The position numbers and the translations under genes were made by a program. The notes below the pieces were generated by a model. It was not told the DNA's origin and made no database searches. It saw only the letters and a list, made by a program, of their open reading frames with translations. From Lysinibacillus sp. KCTC 33748 (GTDB taxonomy: Bacteria; Bacillota; Bacilli; Bacillales_A; Planococcaceae), in the NCBI RefSeq assembly GCF_002237755.1, contig NZ_MWSJ01000018.1:35208-99207 (forward strand): a DNA stretch of 64,000 bases, given 5' to 3'. Shown here in pieces: positions 36,499 through 43,794 of this stretch (positions are counted from its first letter, which is position 1; each line of letters opens with the position of its first letter).

Positions 36499-37598
36499 AC
36501 GAAATGCCAAATTGTATTGGCTGTGGTACAACAATTCAAACAGAAGATAAAACAGCAGTTGGGTATGCACCCCCATCATCATTAGAAAAAGACGTGGTCA
36601 TTTGCCAACGTTGCTTCCGTTTGAAAAATTATAATGAAATTCAACCAGTGTCATTAACAGATGACGACTTTTTACGTATTTTAAACGGTCTTGGAACTCA
36701 GCAAGGCTTAATCGTAAAAATTGTTGATATTTTCGACTTCAATGGGAGCTGGCTACCAGGACTGCACCGCTTCGTTGGAAAAAATCCTGTGTTATTAATC
36801 GCGAATAAGGCCGATCTATTACCGAAATCTGTGAAACCGAAAAAAGTGATTAATTGGCTAAAACGTGAAGCAAAGGCTCTAGGTCTACAACCTGTTGATG
36901 TACTTTTAGTAAGTGCTCATAAAGGAAAAGGGATGGCTGAAGCGATGGAAGCCATTGATGAGTACCGAAATGGACAAAATGTTTACGTTGTAGGCTGTAC
37001 AAATGTTGGGAAATCCACGTTCATTAATCGCATTATCAAGCAGGCTACGGGTGAAGGTGAAGTAATTACAACTTCTCATTTCCCAGGTACAACTTTAGAT
37101 ATGATTGAAATTCCACTAGATGATGGAAGCTCATTATATGATACACCAGGAATTATTAATCATCATCAGATGGCGCACCATATTGACGCTAGCGAATTAA
37201 AATATATTATGCCTAAAAAAGAAATAAAGCCAAAAGTGTATCAACAAAATGCAGGACAAACATTATTTATTGGTGCCCTTGCTCGTTTTGACTTTATTCA
37301 AGGAGATCGTTCCGCATTTACGGTACATGTAGCAAATGACTTACCAATCCACCGTACAAAGCTTGAGAAGGCAGATACATTGTATGCAGAACATAAGGGG
37401 GAGTTGCTTGCACCTCCAACTGCTGAATTTATTGAACAACTACCGCCATTAGTGCGTCATGAGTTCTCAATCAAAGAAGCGAAAACAGATGTTGTATTCT
37501 CAGGTCTTGGGTGGATTACTGTTCAGCATGCTGATGTAGTTGTAGCAGCTTATGCACCAAAGGGTGTACAAGTTTCTATTCGCCCATCACTAATTTAA
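36495..37598 (+). CDS. yqeH: Circularly permuted ribosome-assembly GTPase YqeH
   Basis: 30S assembly GTPase. 367 residues: N-terminal zinc finger (CIGCG...CQRCF), then G motifs in permuted order: NKADLLPK (G4), VSAHKGKG (G5), GCTNVGKST (G1), DTPGI (G3), followed by a C-terminal RNA-binding domain. The ATG lies nine bases after GGGAGG and overlaps the yqeG stop. Confidence 0.96.
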   Translation: MNEMPNCIGCGTTIQTEDKTAVGYAPPSSLEKDVVICQRCFRLKNYNEIQPVSLTDDDFLRILNGLGTQQGLIVKIVDIFDFNGSWLPGLHRFVGKNPVLLIANKADLLPKSVKPKKVINWLKREAKALGLQPVDVLLVSAHKGKGMAEAMEAIDEYRNGQNVYVVGCTNVGKSTFINRIIKQATGEGEVITTSHFPGTTLDMIEIPLDDGSSLYDTPGIINHHQMAHHIDASELKYIMPKKEIKPKVYQQNAGQTLFIGALARFDFIQGDRSAFTVHVANDLPIHRTKLEKADTLYAEHKGELLAPPTAEFIEQLPPLVRHEFSIKEAKTDVVFSGLGWITVQHADVVVAAYAPKGVQVSIRPSLI

Positions 37599-37628
37599 GT
37601 TGTACAAGTAGAGAAGAGGGACTAGGAA

Positions 37629-38459
37629 ATGAAGAAATGGTTTGCGGTTATTGGTGATCCGATCGAGCATTCAAAATCCCCTGCGATGCATAATGCTTGG
37701 TTCGAGGAACTGTCGATAGATGCGACATATATTCCAGTACGTGTATCTTCTGAAAATTTGGAGGCAGCGGTTGCTGGTCTAAAAACATTAGGTGCAAGTG
37801 GTTGGAACGTTACAATTCCACATAAAACAGCGATCATTCCTTATTTAGATGAGCTAGATGAGTTGGCAGAAAAAATGGGAGCTGTCAATACGGTTGTCCG
37901 TACAAAAGAAGGAAAATTAAAGGGATACAATACAGACGGTGTTGGTTTTGTGCGCTCGCTTGAAGAGGCGGTTAGCAAGTCACATAAAGACAAGCCAGTT
38001 CTTCTGATTGGTGCGGGCGGTGCTGCTCGTGGCATTGCTTTTGCAATGCAGCAGCAAGGTTATACGAATTTAACCATTGCCAATCGCACAGTGGCAAACG
38101 CAAAGGCAATTGTCGATGAAATGGGTATAGGTAATGCTATTTCTTTAGCAGATGCGGAAGAATCATTAGCTGATTTCGGCATTTTAGTGCAAATGACATC
38201 GGCAGGCCTTGCTACGGGCAATTTTTCAATGCCATTTTCATTAGAACAACTTGCAGAAGGCGCAATTGTGGCCGATATTGTGTATAATCCATTAATGACG
38301 CCTTTTTTAAAAGCGGCTGATGAAAAAGGAGCAACCGTCGTTACGGGTCTTGGAATGTTTGTTCATCAAGGGGCTATTGCTTTTGAGCATTGGCTTGGTG
38401 AATACCCGAATACAAATTCAATGATTGCCCAACTAAAGGTGCAATTAGGAGGATATTAA
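37629..38459 (+). CDS. aroE: Shikimate dehydrogenase
   Basis: NADPH-dependent reduction of 3-dehydroshikimate in aromatic amino-acid synthesis. 276 residues: VIGDPIEHSKSPAMHNAWF, WNVTIPHKTAIIPYLDEL (catalytic Lys), NTDGVGFVRSL (Asp), LLIGAGGAARGIAFAM (nucleotide loop), GLGMFVHQGAIAFEHW. Conserved position between yqeH and yqeI. Confidence 0.97.
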   Translation: MKKWFAVIGDPIEHSKSPAMHNAWFEELSIDATYIPVRVSSENLEAAVAGLKTLGASGWNVTIPHKTAIIPYLDELDELAEKMGAVNTVVRTKEGKLKGYNTDGVGFVRSLEEAVSKSHKDKPVLLIGAGGAARGIAFAMQQQGYTNLTIANRTVANAKAIVDEMGIGNAISLADAEESLADFGILVQMTSAGLATGNFSMPFSLEQLAEGAIVADIVYNPLMTPFLKAADEKGATVVTGLGMFVHQGAIAFEHWLGEYPNTNSMIAQLKVQLGGY

Positions 38460-38464
38460 TTTTT

Positions 38465-38767
38465 ATGTTAACAGGTAAACAAAAACGTTTTTTACGTGCA
38501 GAAGCACATCATTTAACACCAATTTTCCAAGTAGGAAAAGGCGGCGTTAGTGACGAAATGACAAAGCAAATTCGTGAAGCATTAGAAGTTAGAGAGTTGA
38601 TTAAGGTACGTATTTTAGATAACTGTGAAGAAGACAAGCATGAAGTGGCAGAAGCACTTGCTAAAGGTGCTCATGCAGAGCTTGTACAATTAATTGGACT
38701 AACAGTTGTTTTATATAAAGAGTCACGTAATCATAAAAAGATTGCATTACCAAAAGCAGCGAAATAA
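38465..38767 (+). CDS. yqeI: YhbY/CRS1-CRM domain RNA-binding protein (YqeI)
   Basis: 100-residue RNA-binding protein tied to ribosome maturation: LTGKQKRFLRAEAHHLTPIFQVGKGGVSDEM and the GxxG-type turn are visible. GGAGG lies 12 bases before the ATG. Tight operon spacing. Confidence 0.94.
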   Translation: MLTGKQKRFLRAEAHHLTPIFQVGKGGVSDEMTKQIREALEVRELIKVRILDNCEEDKHEVAEALAKGAHAELVQLIGLTVVLYKESRNHKKIALPKAAK

Positions 38768-38776
38768 GGTGAAACG

Positions 38777-39367
38777 ATGAAAAAGGTCGGTTTACTGGGA
38801 GGTACATTTAATCCACCGCATATTGGACATTTAATGATGGCTAATGAAGTACTTCATGCTTTAGATCTTGATGAAGTTCGCTTTATGCCCAATGCATTAC
38901 CACCACATAAGTTTGCACGTCATGATGCTAGTGATGTGGAGCGCCTTGAAATGGTGAGGCGTGCAATAAGTCCATATCCGTATTTTTCTGTGGAGTCGTA
39001 TGAGGTGGATAAGGGTGGCGTATCCTATTCATATAAGACACTTTCTGCGATGTGTACAAGAGAGCCTAATGTGAAATTTTACTTTATCATTGGCGGCGAC
39101 ATGATTGATTCGCTTCATTCATGGTACTGTATTGATGAATTAGTGAAGCTTGTGCAATTTGTAGGAGTAAAGCGTCCAGGAACAGAGGCCACAACAGAGT
39201 ATCCTATACTAATGGTGGAAGCTCCCCAAATCGATTTATCGTCCACACTGCTTCGTGAACGCCTTGCTACTGGAGGAACGGTTACTTTTTTACTGCCAGA
39301 AGCGGTAGAGACGTTCATACGAGAGGAAGGTCTTTATGGAACGCGAACAGTACCTAGCGGCGATTAA
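38777..39367 (+). CDS. nadD: Nicotinate-nucleotide adenylyltransferase
   Basis: Forms deamido-NAD from nicotinate mononucleotide and ATP. 196 residues with GGTFNPPHIGHLMMANE (HxGH motif), PNALPPHK and the ISSTLLR-like IDLSSTLLRERL. The last 32 bases overlap yqeK. Confidence 0.96.
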   Translation: MKKVGLLGGTFNPPHIGHLMMANEVLHALDLDEVRFMPNALPPHKFARHDASDVERLEMVRRAISPYPYFSVESYEVDKGGVSYSYKTLSAMCTREPNVKFYFIIGGDMIDSLHSWYCIDELVKLVQFVGVKRPGTEATTEYPILMVEAPQIDLSSTLLRERLATGGTVTFLLPEAVETFIREEGLYGTRTVPSGD

Positions 39368-39908
39368 GCCACGCATGCCTGAGAAGCGCTATATTCATAC
39401 CATTGGTGTAATGGAAACTGCCATTGAGCTAGCGAAATTTTATGGTGAGGATGAAAAAAAGGCTGAAATAGCAGCCATCCTTCACGATATTGCGAAATAT
39501 GCAGATATTGAATGGATGGAGCAAATCGTCCTTGATGAAAAATTAGATGCTCGCCTTATTGGTTGGGGTAGTGAATTACTACATGGTCCAGTAGGTGCTT
39601 ATATTGCAGAAAGCGAATTTGGCATTGTTGATGAGGATATGTTAAATGCTATTCGTTTTCATACAACAGGACGCGTGGGCATGAGCCGTTTAGAAAAAAT
39701 TATTTTTGTTGCAGATATGATCGAACCGAATCGTAAATTTGATGGTGTTGATCGTCTGCGAAAAAAAGCAAAGAAAAATTTGGATAAAGTGATGAGCGCT
39801 TGTGTACGCCATACATTGGCATTTTTAATTGACACAAAACAACCAATTTATCCATTATCAATAGAATGTTACAACGATATGATGAAAAGAGAGGACAGTG
39901 AAGGATGA
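39336..39908 (+). CDS. yqeK: HD-domain symmetrical Ap4A hydrolase YqeK
   Basis: 190 residues with H...HD...D metal site (YIHTIGVMETAIELA, AAILHDIAKYAD, LLHGPVGAYIAE, HTTGRVGMS). Firmicute YqeK hydrolyses diadenosine tetraphosphate to ADP. Starts inside nadD and ends overlapping rsfS by four bases, indicating translational coupling. Confidence 0.94.
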   Translation: MEREQYLAAIKPRMPEKRYIHTIGVMETAIELAKFYGEDEKKAEIAAILHDIAKYADIEWMEQIVLDEKLDARLIGWGSELLHGPVGAYIAESEFGIVDEDMLNAIRFHTTGRVGMSRLEKIIFVADMIEPNRKFDGVDRLRKKAKKNLDKVMSACVRHTLAFLIDTKQPIYPLSIECYNDMMKREDSEG

Positions 39909-40249
39909 CTTCAACTTTATTACAATCAGCTTACAAAGCAATTGACGACAAACACGGTGAGGATATTGTCGTTTTGAATATGGAGGGCATTTCACTTTTA
40001 GCAGATTACTTTATTATTGCTCATGGTAATTCTGATCGCCAAGTGCAAGCAATCGCACGTGAATTACAAGAGGTAGCAGTAAAAGAGGGCTATGAAATTC
40101 GTCGTGTAGAAGGCTTCGATGCAGCACGCTGGGTTCTTGTGGATCTTGGAGATGTTGTAGCGCATGTATTCCACAAAGATGAACGTGCTTATTATAATTT
40201 AGAACGTCTATGGGGCGATGCACCGCAATTAGACATACCAGAGGCTTAA
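39905..40249 (+). CDS. rsfS: Ribosomal silencing factor RsfS
   Basis: Binds L14 and blocks subunit joining in starvation. 114 residues with DIVVLNMEGISLLADYFIIAHGNSDRQVQAIA and WVLVDLGDVVAHVFHKDERAYYNLERLWGDA. ATGA overlap with yqeK. Confidence 0.96.
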   Translation: MTSTLLQSAYKAIDDKHGEDIVVLNMEGISLLADYFIIAHGNSDRQVQAIARELQEVAVKEGYEIRRVEGFDAARWVLVDLGDVVAHVFHKDERAYYNLERLWGDAPQLDIPEA

Positions 40250-40251
40250 GT

Positions 40252-40992
40252 GTGAGTAGCTACGAACGATTTGCACACGTGTATGACGAGTTGCAAACGG
40301 ATATCCCTTATGAACGTTATGTAGGATGGGTTTTGCAGCATGCACCGAGCACTCAATATCAGAATCTTTTAGATATCGGCTGCGGTACAGGCGTGCTTAG
40401 CTTGTTGTTCGCGCAGGCAGGCTACAAGGTGAGTGGGGTTGATTTATCGGAAAGTATGCTCTCCATTGCTGCAGAGCGCTTTGCTGATGCAGGATTACAT
40501 GTGCCTCTCTATTGTATGTCGATGGATGAATTAGATGGCTTTGGTGCGCTTGACGTTGTAACGATTGCTATTGATTCGTTGAATTATGTAATGGACGAAA
40601 AAGCTGTTTATTCAACATTAGAACGTATTCATGGTGCTTTACGAGATGAAGGCCAACTGTTTTTTGATGTACATTCGTTATTTAAAATGAATGATATATT
40701 TTTAGACGGTCCGTTTACGTATGACGATGGTGACATTAGCTATGTATGGCATACGGAGCCTGGAGATTTTGAACATTCCATTGTCCACCAAATGACGTTT
40801 TATGTGCGTGATGCTGCGAGTGATTTGTATGAACGCTTCGACGAGGAGCATAATCAGCGCACGTTCTCAATCGATCAGTATATGGCATGGCTTCAGGAAA
40901 TTGGCTTTAAGCATGTAGAAGTAACAGCTGATTTTACTGATGAAGGTCCTGAATATGAAAGTGAACGCATTTTTATCCGTGCGGTAAAATAG
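40252..40992 (+). CDS. yqeM: YqeM SAM-dependent methyltransferase
   Basis: 246 residues, class I methyltransferase: LLDIGCGTGVLSLLFAQAG near residue 40, GVDLSESML. Substrate unknown. Starts at GTG three bases after the rsfS stop, with GAGG inside the rsfS end. Last gene of the yqeG operon; terminator directly after. Confidence 0.92.
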   Translation: MSSYERFAHVYDELQTDIPYERYVGWVLQHAPSTQYQNLLDIGCGTGVLSLLFAQAGYKVSGVDLSESMLSIAAERFADAGLHVPLYCMSMDELDGFGALDVVTIAIDSLNYVMDEKAVYSTLERIHGALRDEGQLFFDVHSLFKMNDIFLDGPFTYDDGDISYVWHTEPGDFEHSIVHQMTFYVRDAASDLYERFDEEHNQRTFSIDQYMAWLQEIGFKHVEVTADFTDEGPEYESERIFIRAVK

Positions 40993-40994
40993 AA

Positions 40995-41037
40995 GAACAG
41001 CTTGCTGGTAAACTGACCAGCGAGCTGTTTTTTGCTT
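40995..41037 (+). terminator. Terminator of the yqeG-yqeM operon
   Basis: 14-bp imperfect stem AACAGCTTGCTGGT/ACCAGCGAGCTGTT and TTTTTT. Confidence 0.9.
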
Positions 41038-41190
41038 TGTGAACAAATTCTTTACTAGAAAACAGAATTGTAATATCGATTTTGAAGTGGCGAATAATAT
41101 TCTCTTGGGGATTCTATCCCTGATACATTTTCAGAATCAGTTCGATATATTCAATTAAGAGAAACGAAATTAAAGCCAGCTGAAAAATTC

Positions 41191-41763
41191 ATGTCGGACA
41201 CAATCAAGCTAGTTTTTGATCAAGTATTAGAACTATTGGATGAAAAAAATCAGAAAACAAATGAGTTAAGTGCTGTTAAGTTGGCATTTGAAAAATTGTT
41301 TTTAGAAACGACAGATTGCGGATATATAGATTATGATTACGATATAGCCGAGTTAGTCTCTACTGAGCAAGCAGCAGAATATTTAGGGGTTTCAAAGCCA
41401 ACTATTTATAAGTATCTAAATAATGGTCTAGAATATAAAATAATTAACAACGTTAAAAAAATTCCTAGAGTTGCACTTAAATTATGGTCCGATCCAGTTA
41501 CATCGTTTGAAATGCAACGGATACACCAAGAGAAAAATAGTAGAGCCCAAACACTGGAAGAAAAGTTGGAGGTTATCCAAGGTAGAATAACTGAATATGA
41601 AATTGAATATGGCGGAGAGTTTGAACATCTGTATGGAAATAAAAGTGATAGCCTAATTGATGGATTAGATGAGGCTGTAGACGTTTTTGATTGGAAGGGG
41701 TATATAGTGCAGAAAAATGCTTTATTAAAGCAAATACAGGCTAAGAAAGGTACAAATGCCTAA
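41191..41763 (+). CDS. Excisionase-type helix-turn-helix protein, likely antitoxin
   Basis: 190 residues: N-terminal helical region, a MerR/excisionase-like helix-turn-helix (VSTEQAAEYLGVSKPTIYKYLNNG, about 52-75) and a helical C-terminus. It overlaps by eight bases a ruined toxin-like gene, as in toxin-antitoxin operons, so an antitoxin role is inferred. No ribosome site precedes the ATG at 41191, and the frame stays open upstream to 41098 without a start codon (residues reading SIPDTFSESVRYIQLRE), so the gene may have lost its true 5' end. Confidence 0.65.
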   Translation: MSDTIKLVFDQVLELLDEKNQKTNELSAVKLAFEKLFLETTDCGYIDYDYDIAELVSTEQAAEYLGVSKPTIYKYLNNGLEYKIINNVKKIPRVALKLWSDPVTSFEMQRIHQEKNSRAQTLEEKLEVIQGRITEYEIEYGGEFEHLYGNKSDSLIDGLDEAVDVFDWKGYIVQKNALLKQIQAKKGTNA

Positions 41764-42183
41764 ATTAACTGATTATGCGCCATATTAACTCGCTTTAATC
41801 CAATCTTACGTCAACCTACAGATTTATTAGTTGAAGATGATCCTATTAATCCAGACAATACAGTAATTAAAATTACATTCTACTTTCTTAGCGGTTTTTA
41901 TAGCGAAACCCAACTTAGGGTTCGTGAGTGGTTTGATAAAAGTGACAATAAAATACAATACCGCTATTCATGGGAAAGAAATAGAAAGAAACCTGGTCAT
42001 ATCAGTGCCTGGGAAAATGAGCACCATTTTGTTCCGCCCACATGCTAACAGAAGTGCTCAAAAGTACCAGGGGATAGGGCACAATTGCAGGATAATTGGA
42101 CAATAAGAGATTTAGAGAGCGTGTTAACCGTTGTGGAAGAGTTTATTCGTGAAAATAAACCGTACGATAGTAAGATGTTGTAA
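41756..42183 (+). pseudogene. Decayed toxin gene, TumE/DUF6516-like
   Basis: Starts MPKLTDYAPY at 41756 overlapping the antitoxin, then stops. From 41791 another frame continues (RFNPILRQPTDLLVEDDP..., TQLRVREWFDKSDNKIQYRY, HISAWENEHHF), meets an in-frame TAA at 42046 and continues to TVVEEFIRENKPYDSKML. One frameshift and one nonsense change at least. The YRYSW...W(D/E)NEHH layout resembles TumE toxins. Family assignment is tentative. Confidence 0.5.
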
Positions 42184-42211
42184 TAAGAATTCTGAAAATA
42201 AAGAAAATGTT

Positions 42212-42251
42212 AAGAAGTGGTTTGTGTCTATGCATACAACCGCTTCTTTTA
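42212..42251 (+). terminator. Terminator of the decayed toxin-antitoxin operon
   Basis: GAAGTGGTTTGTGT/GCATACAACCGCTTC stem with G-T pairs, then TTTT. Confidence 0.6.
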
Positions 42252-42453
42252 ATAATGCTATAACCGAAGGGCTACCAATAAGTTCTTTAATGAAAATCCT
42301 GATTACAACAATTGAGTTTGTCACGAAAGTGAACAGAAAACTGCAAAAGAATAAGAGATAATTCATTTTCGATTCAGAATACATTGCATGCTAAATAAAC
42401 GAAATAATTGTAAGAGTATTTTTTCTAACTACTCAATTAAAGGAGCTGAAATT

Positions 42454-43629
42454 ATGTGGCACTTAACAATGCAAGATAAAAAAGCATATGAAAATGCGAT
42501 GAGACTATTTATTTACGAATCAGATGAGGAATGGACAGATTACCTTGCCTATGCAAAGGAAAATGATATTGATCCATATAAGGAAAAGAAGCAAGAGTTA
42601 GATGTAATACGCGATAGTTTAATGAACTATTTACCACTGCGATTTCATACATATATTTTAGATAGTACGTTGAATACACCAGATGTTCCTAAACATATAC
42701 GAGAAGATTTTTTAGGATGGAGAAATGAACAGGAGCAGCTATTTGAAAATATTCTCGATGCGGCATATGAGGAAAAGCAGAAAACGTTAGCTTATATGAA
42801 ACCGAAGGAGAGAGAGGTCTTTGAACAAAGCCTTCATGATGCAACAGTAGTTAGTATTCAACGTAATGATACTCAAGTTGAATTAACATTTGATATGGCA
42901 GGGGGCTTTACTGCAAAATCAATCATCTCTCTAACGTTTAACAATATTTTAAGTGAGGTAGGTCAATTAAAACAAGAGCAGTTTTATATTTATGATGAGC
43001 TCAGAAAAACAGCGAATGGAATGGCACTACGTGTTATTTTTGATTGTCCAGAAGTGGAATGGACGATTGAAGCAGAGGAGTTAGACGTTGAATTTTATTA
43101 TCGCCCAAAAACATATAGTGATTTTGCTGAAAACGGTAATTTTTCTACATACGTTCAAACATTGCAGCTAGGGCATGGCTTAATCTTTATTACACCTCAA
43201 TTTAAAAAAAGAGTAATCGGGATTCAGCGACACGCACCGTTTTTAATTTTAGAAAATAGCAATCTATATGAAAATGACCAAGGCGTTTTTGTAGATACAA
43301 TACGTGTGGGAGACAAATTAGATGATTGTATTCATTTTTTACATACAGATACATATGAAGATCCGTATGCACATTTTAGTGAGCCAGTACCTATACAGGA
43401 CTTGGAGGAGGCGGCCCTCGGTATAGATTTAGAGTTAAAGGTGCGCGCATGGAATACGATGTATGCCAATCCAGTACAGCTCGCGGAGAAGATTAATCAT
43501 ATATTAATGCAGATGAATCCCGCACAAGAGGATGATATGATGCAAAATGTATTTATTCGCCATTTTTACAATGAGGGAATCTTAACGGCTGAGCTCCAAG
43601 TGAAATTTAATGACATCTTAACAGAATAA
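42454..43629 (+). CDS. DUF4085-like protein of unknown function
   Basis: 391 residues, soluble, no motifs of known enzymes. The middle (FEQSLHDATVVSIQRNDTQVEL..., about 120-215) resembles the DUF4085 pattern LHDA-hydrophobic-beta, and the C-terminal half (QLGHGLIFITPQFKKRVIGIQ...) is not recognised. AAAGGAG seven bases before the ATG at 42454, own terminator. It faces the RNA-repair operon tail to tail, so they share no transcript. Confidence 0.7.
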   Translation: MWHLTMQDKKAYENAMRLFIYESDEEWTDYLAYAKENDIDPYKEKKQELDVIRDSLMNYLPLRFHTYILDSTLNTPDVPKHIREDFLGWRNEQEQLFENILDAAYEEKQKTLAYMKPKEREVFEQSLHDATVVSIQRNDTQVELTFDMAGGFTAKSIISLTFNNILSEVGQLKQEQFYIYDELRKTANGMALRVIFDCPEVEWTIEAEELDVEFYYRPKTYSDFAENGNFSTYVQTLQLGHGLIFITPQFKKRVIGIQRHAPFLILENSNLYENDQGVFVDTIRVGDKLDDCIHFLHTDTYEDPYAHFSEPVPIQDLEEAALGIDLELKVRAWNTMYANPVQLAEKINHILMQMNPAQEDDMMQNVFIRHFYNEGILTAELQVKFNDILTE

Positions 43630-43643
43630 CGCGTGTAGAAAGT

Positions 43644-43684
43644 AAAAGTGCCACACTGTCCAATATGCAGTGTGGCACTTTTTA
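43644..43684. terminator. Bidirectional terminator
   Basis: 14-bp stem AAAGTGCCACACTG/CAGTGTGGCACTTT with T runs on both strands, between converging genes. Confidence 0.88.
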
Positions 43685-43794
43685 CATTATGACTAAAAAA
43701 ATAAAAGTGACGGATAGAACGTCAGAAAAAGAGTTCTTCACCAAAATGTTTGAGAAAGCAACACATTGTGCTCACCCATGCATGGCGATCTTTA

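Noticed and set aside
42131..42361. 76-codon ORF ending KVNRKLQKNKR
   Set aside because: It runs through the toxin remnant and the terminator hairpin. The last third looks protein-like, but no start or ribosome site supports it; at best a fragment.
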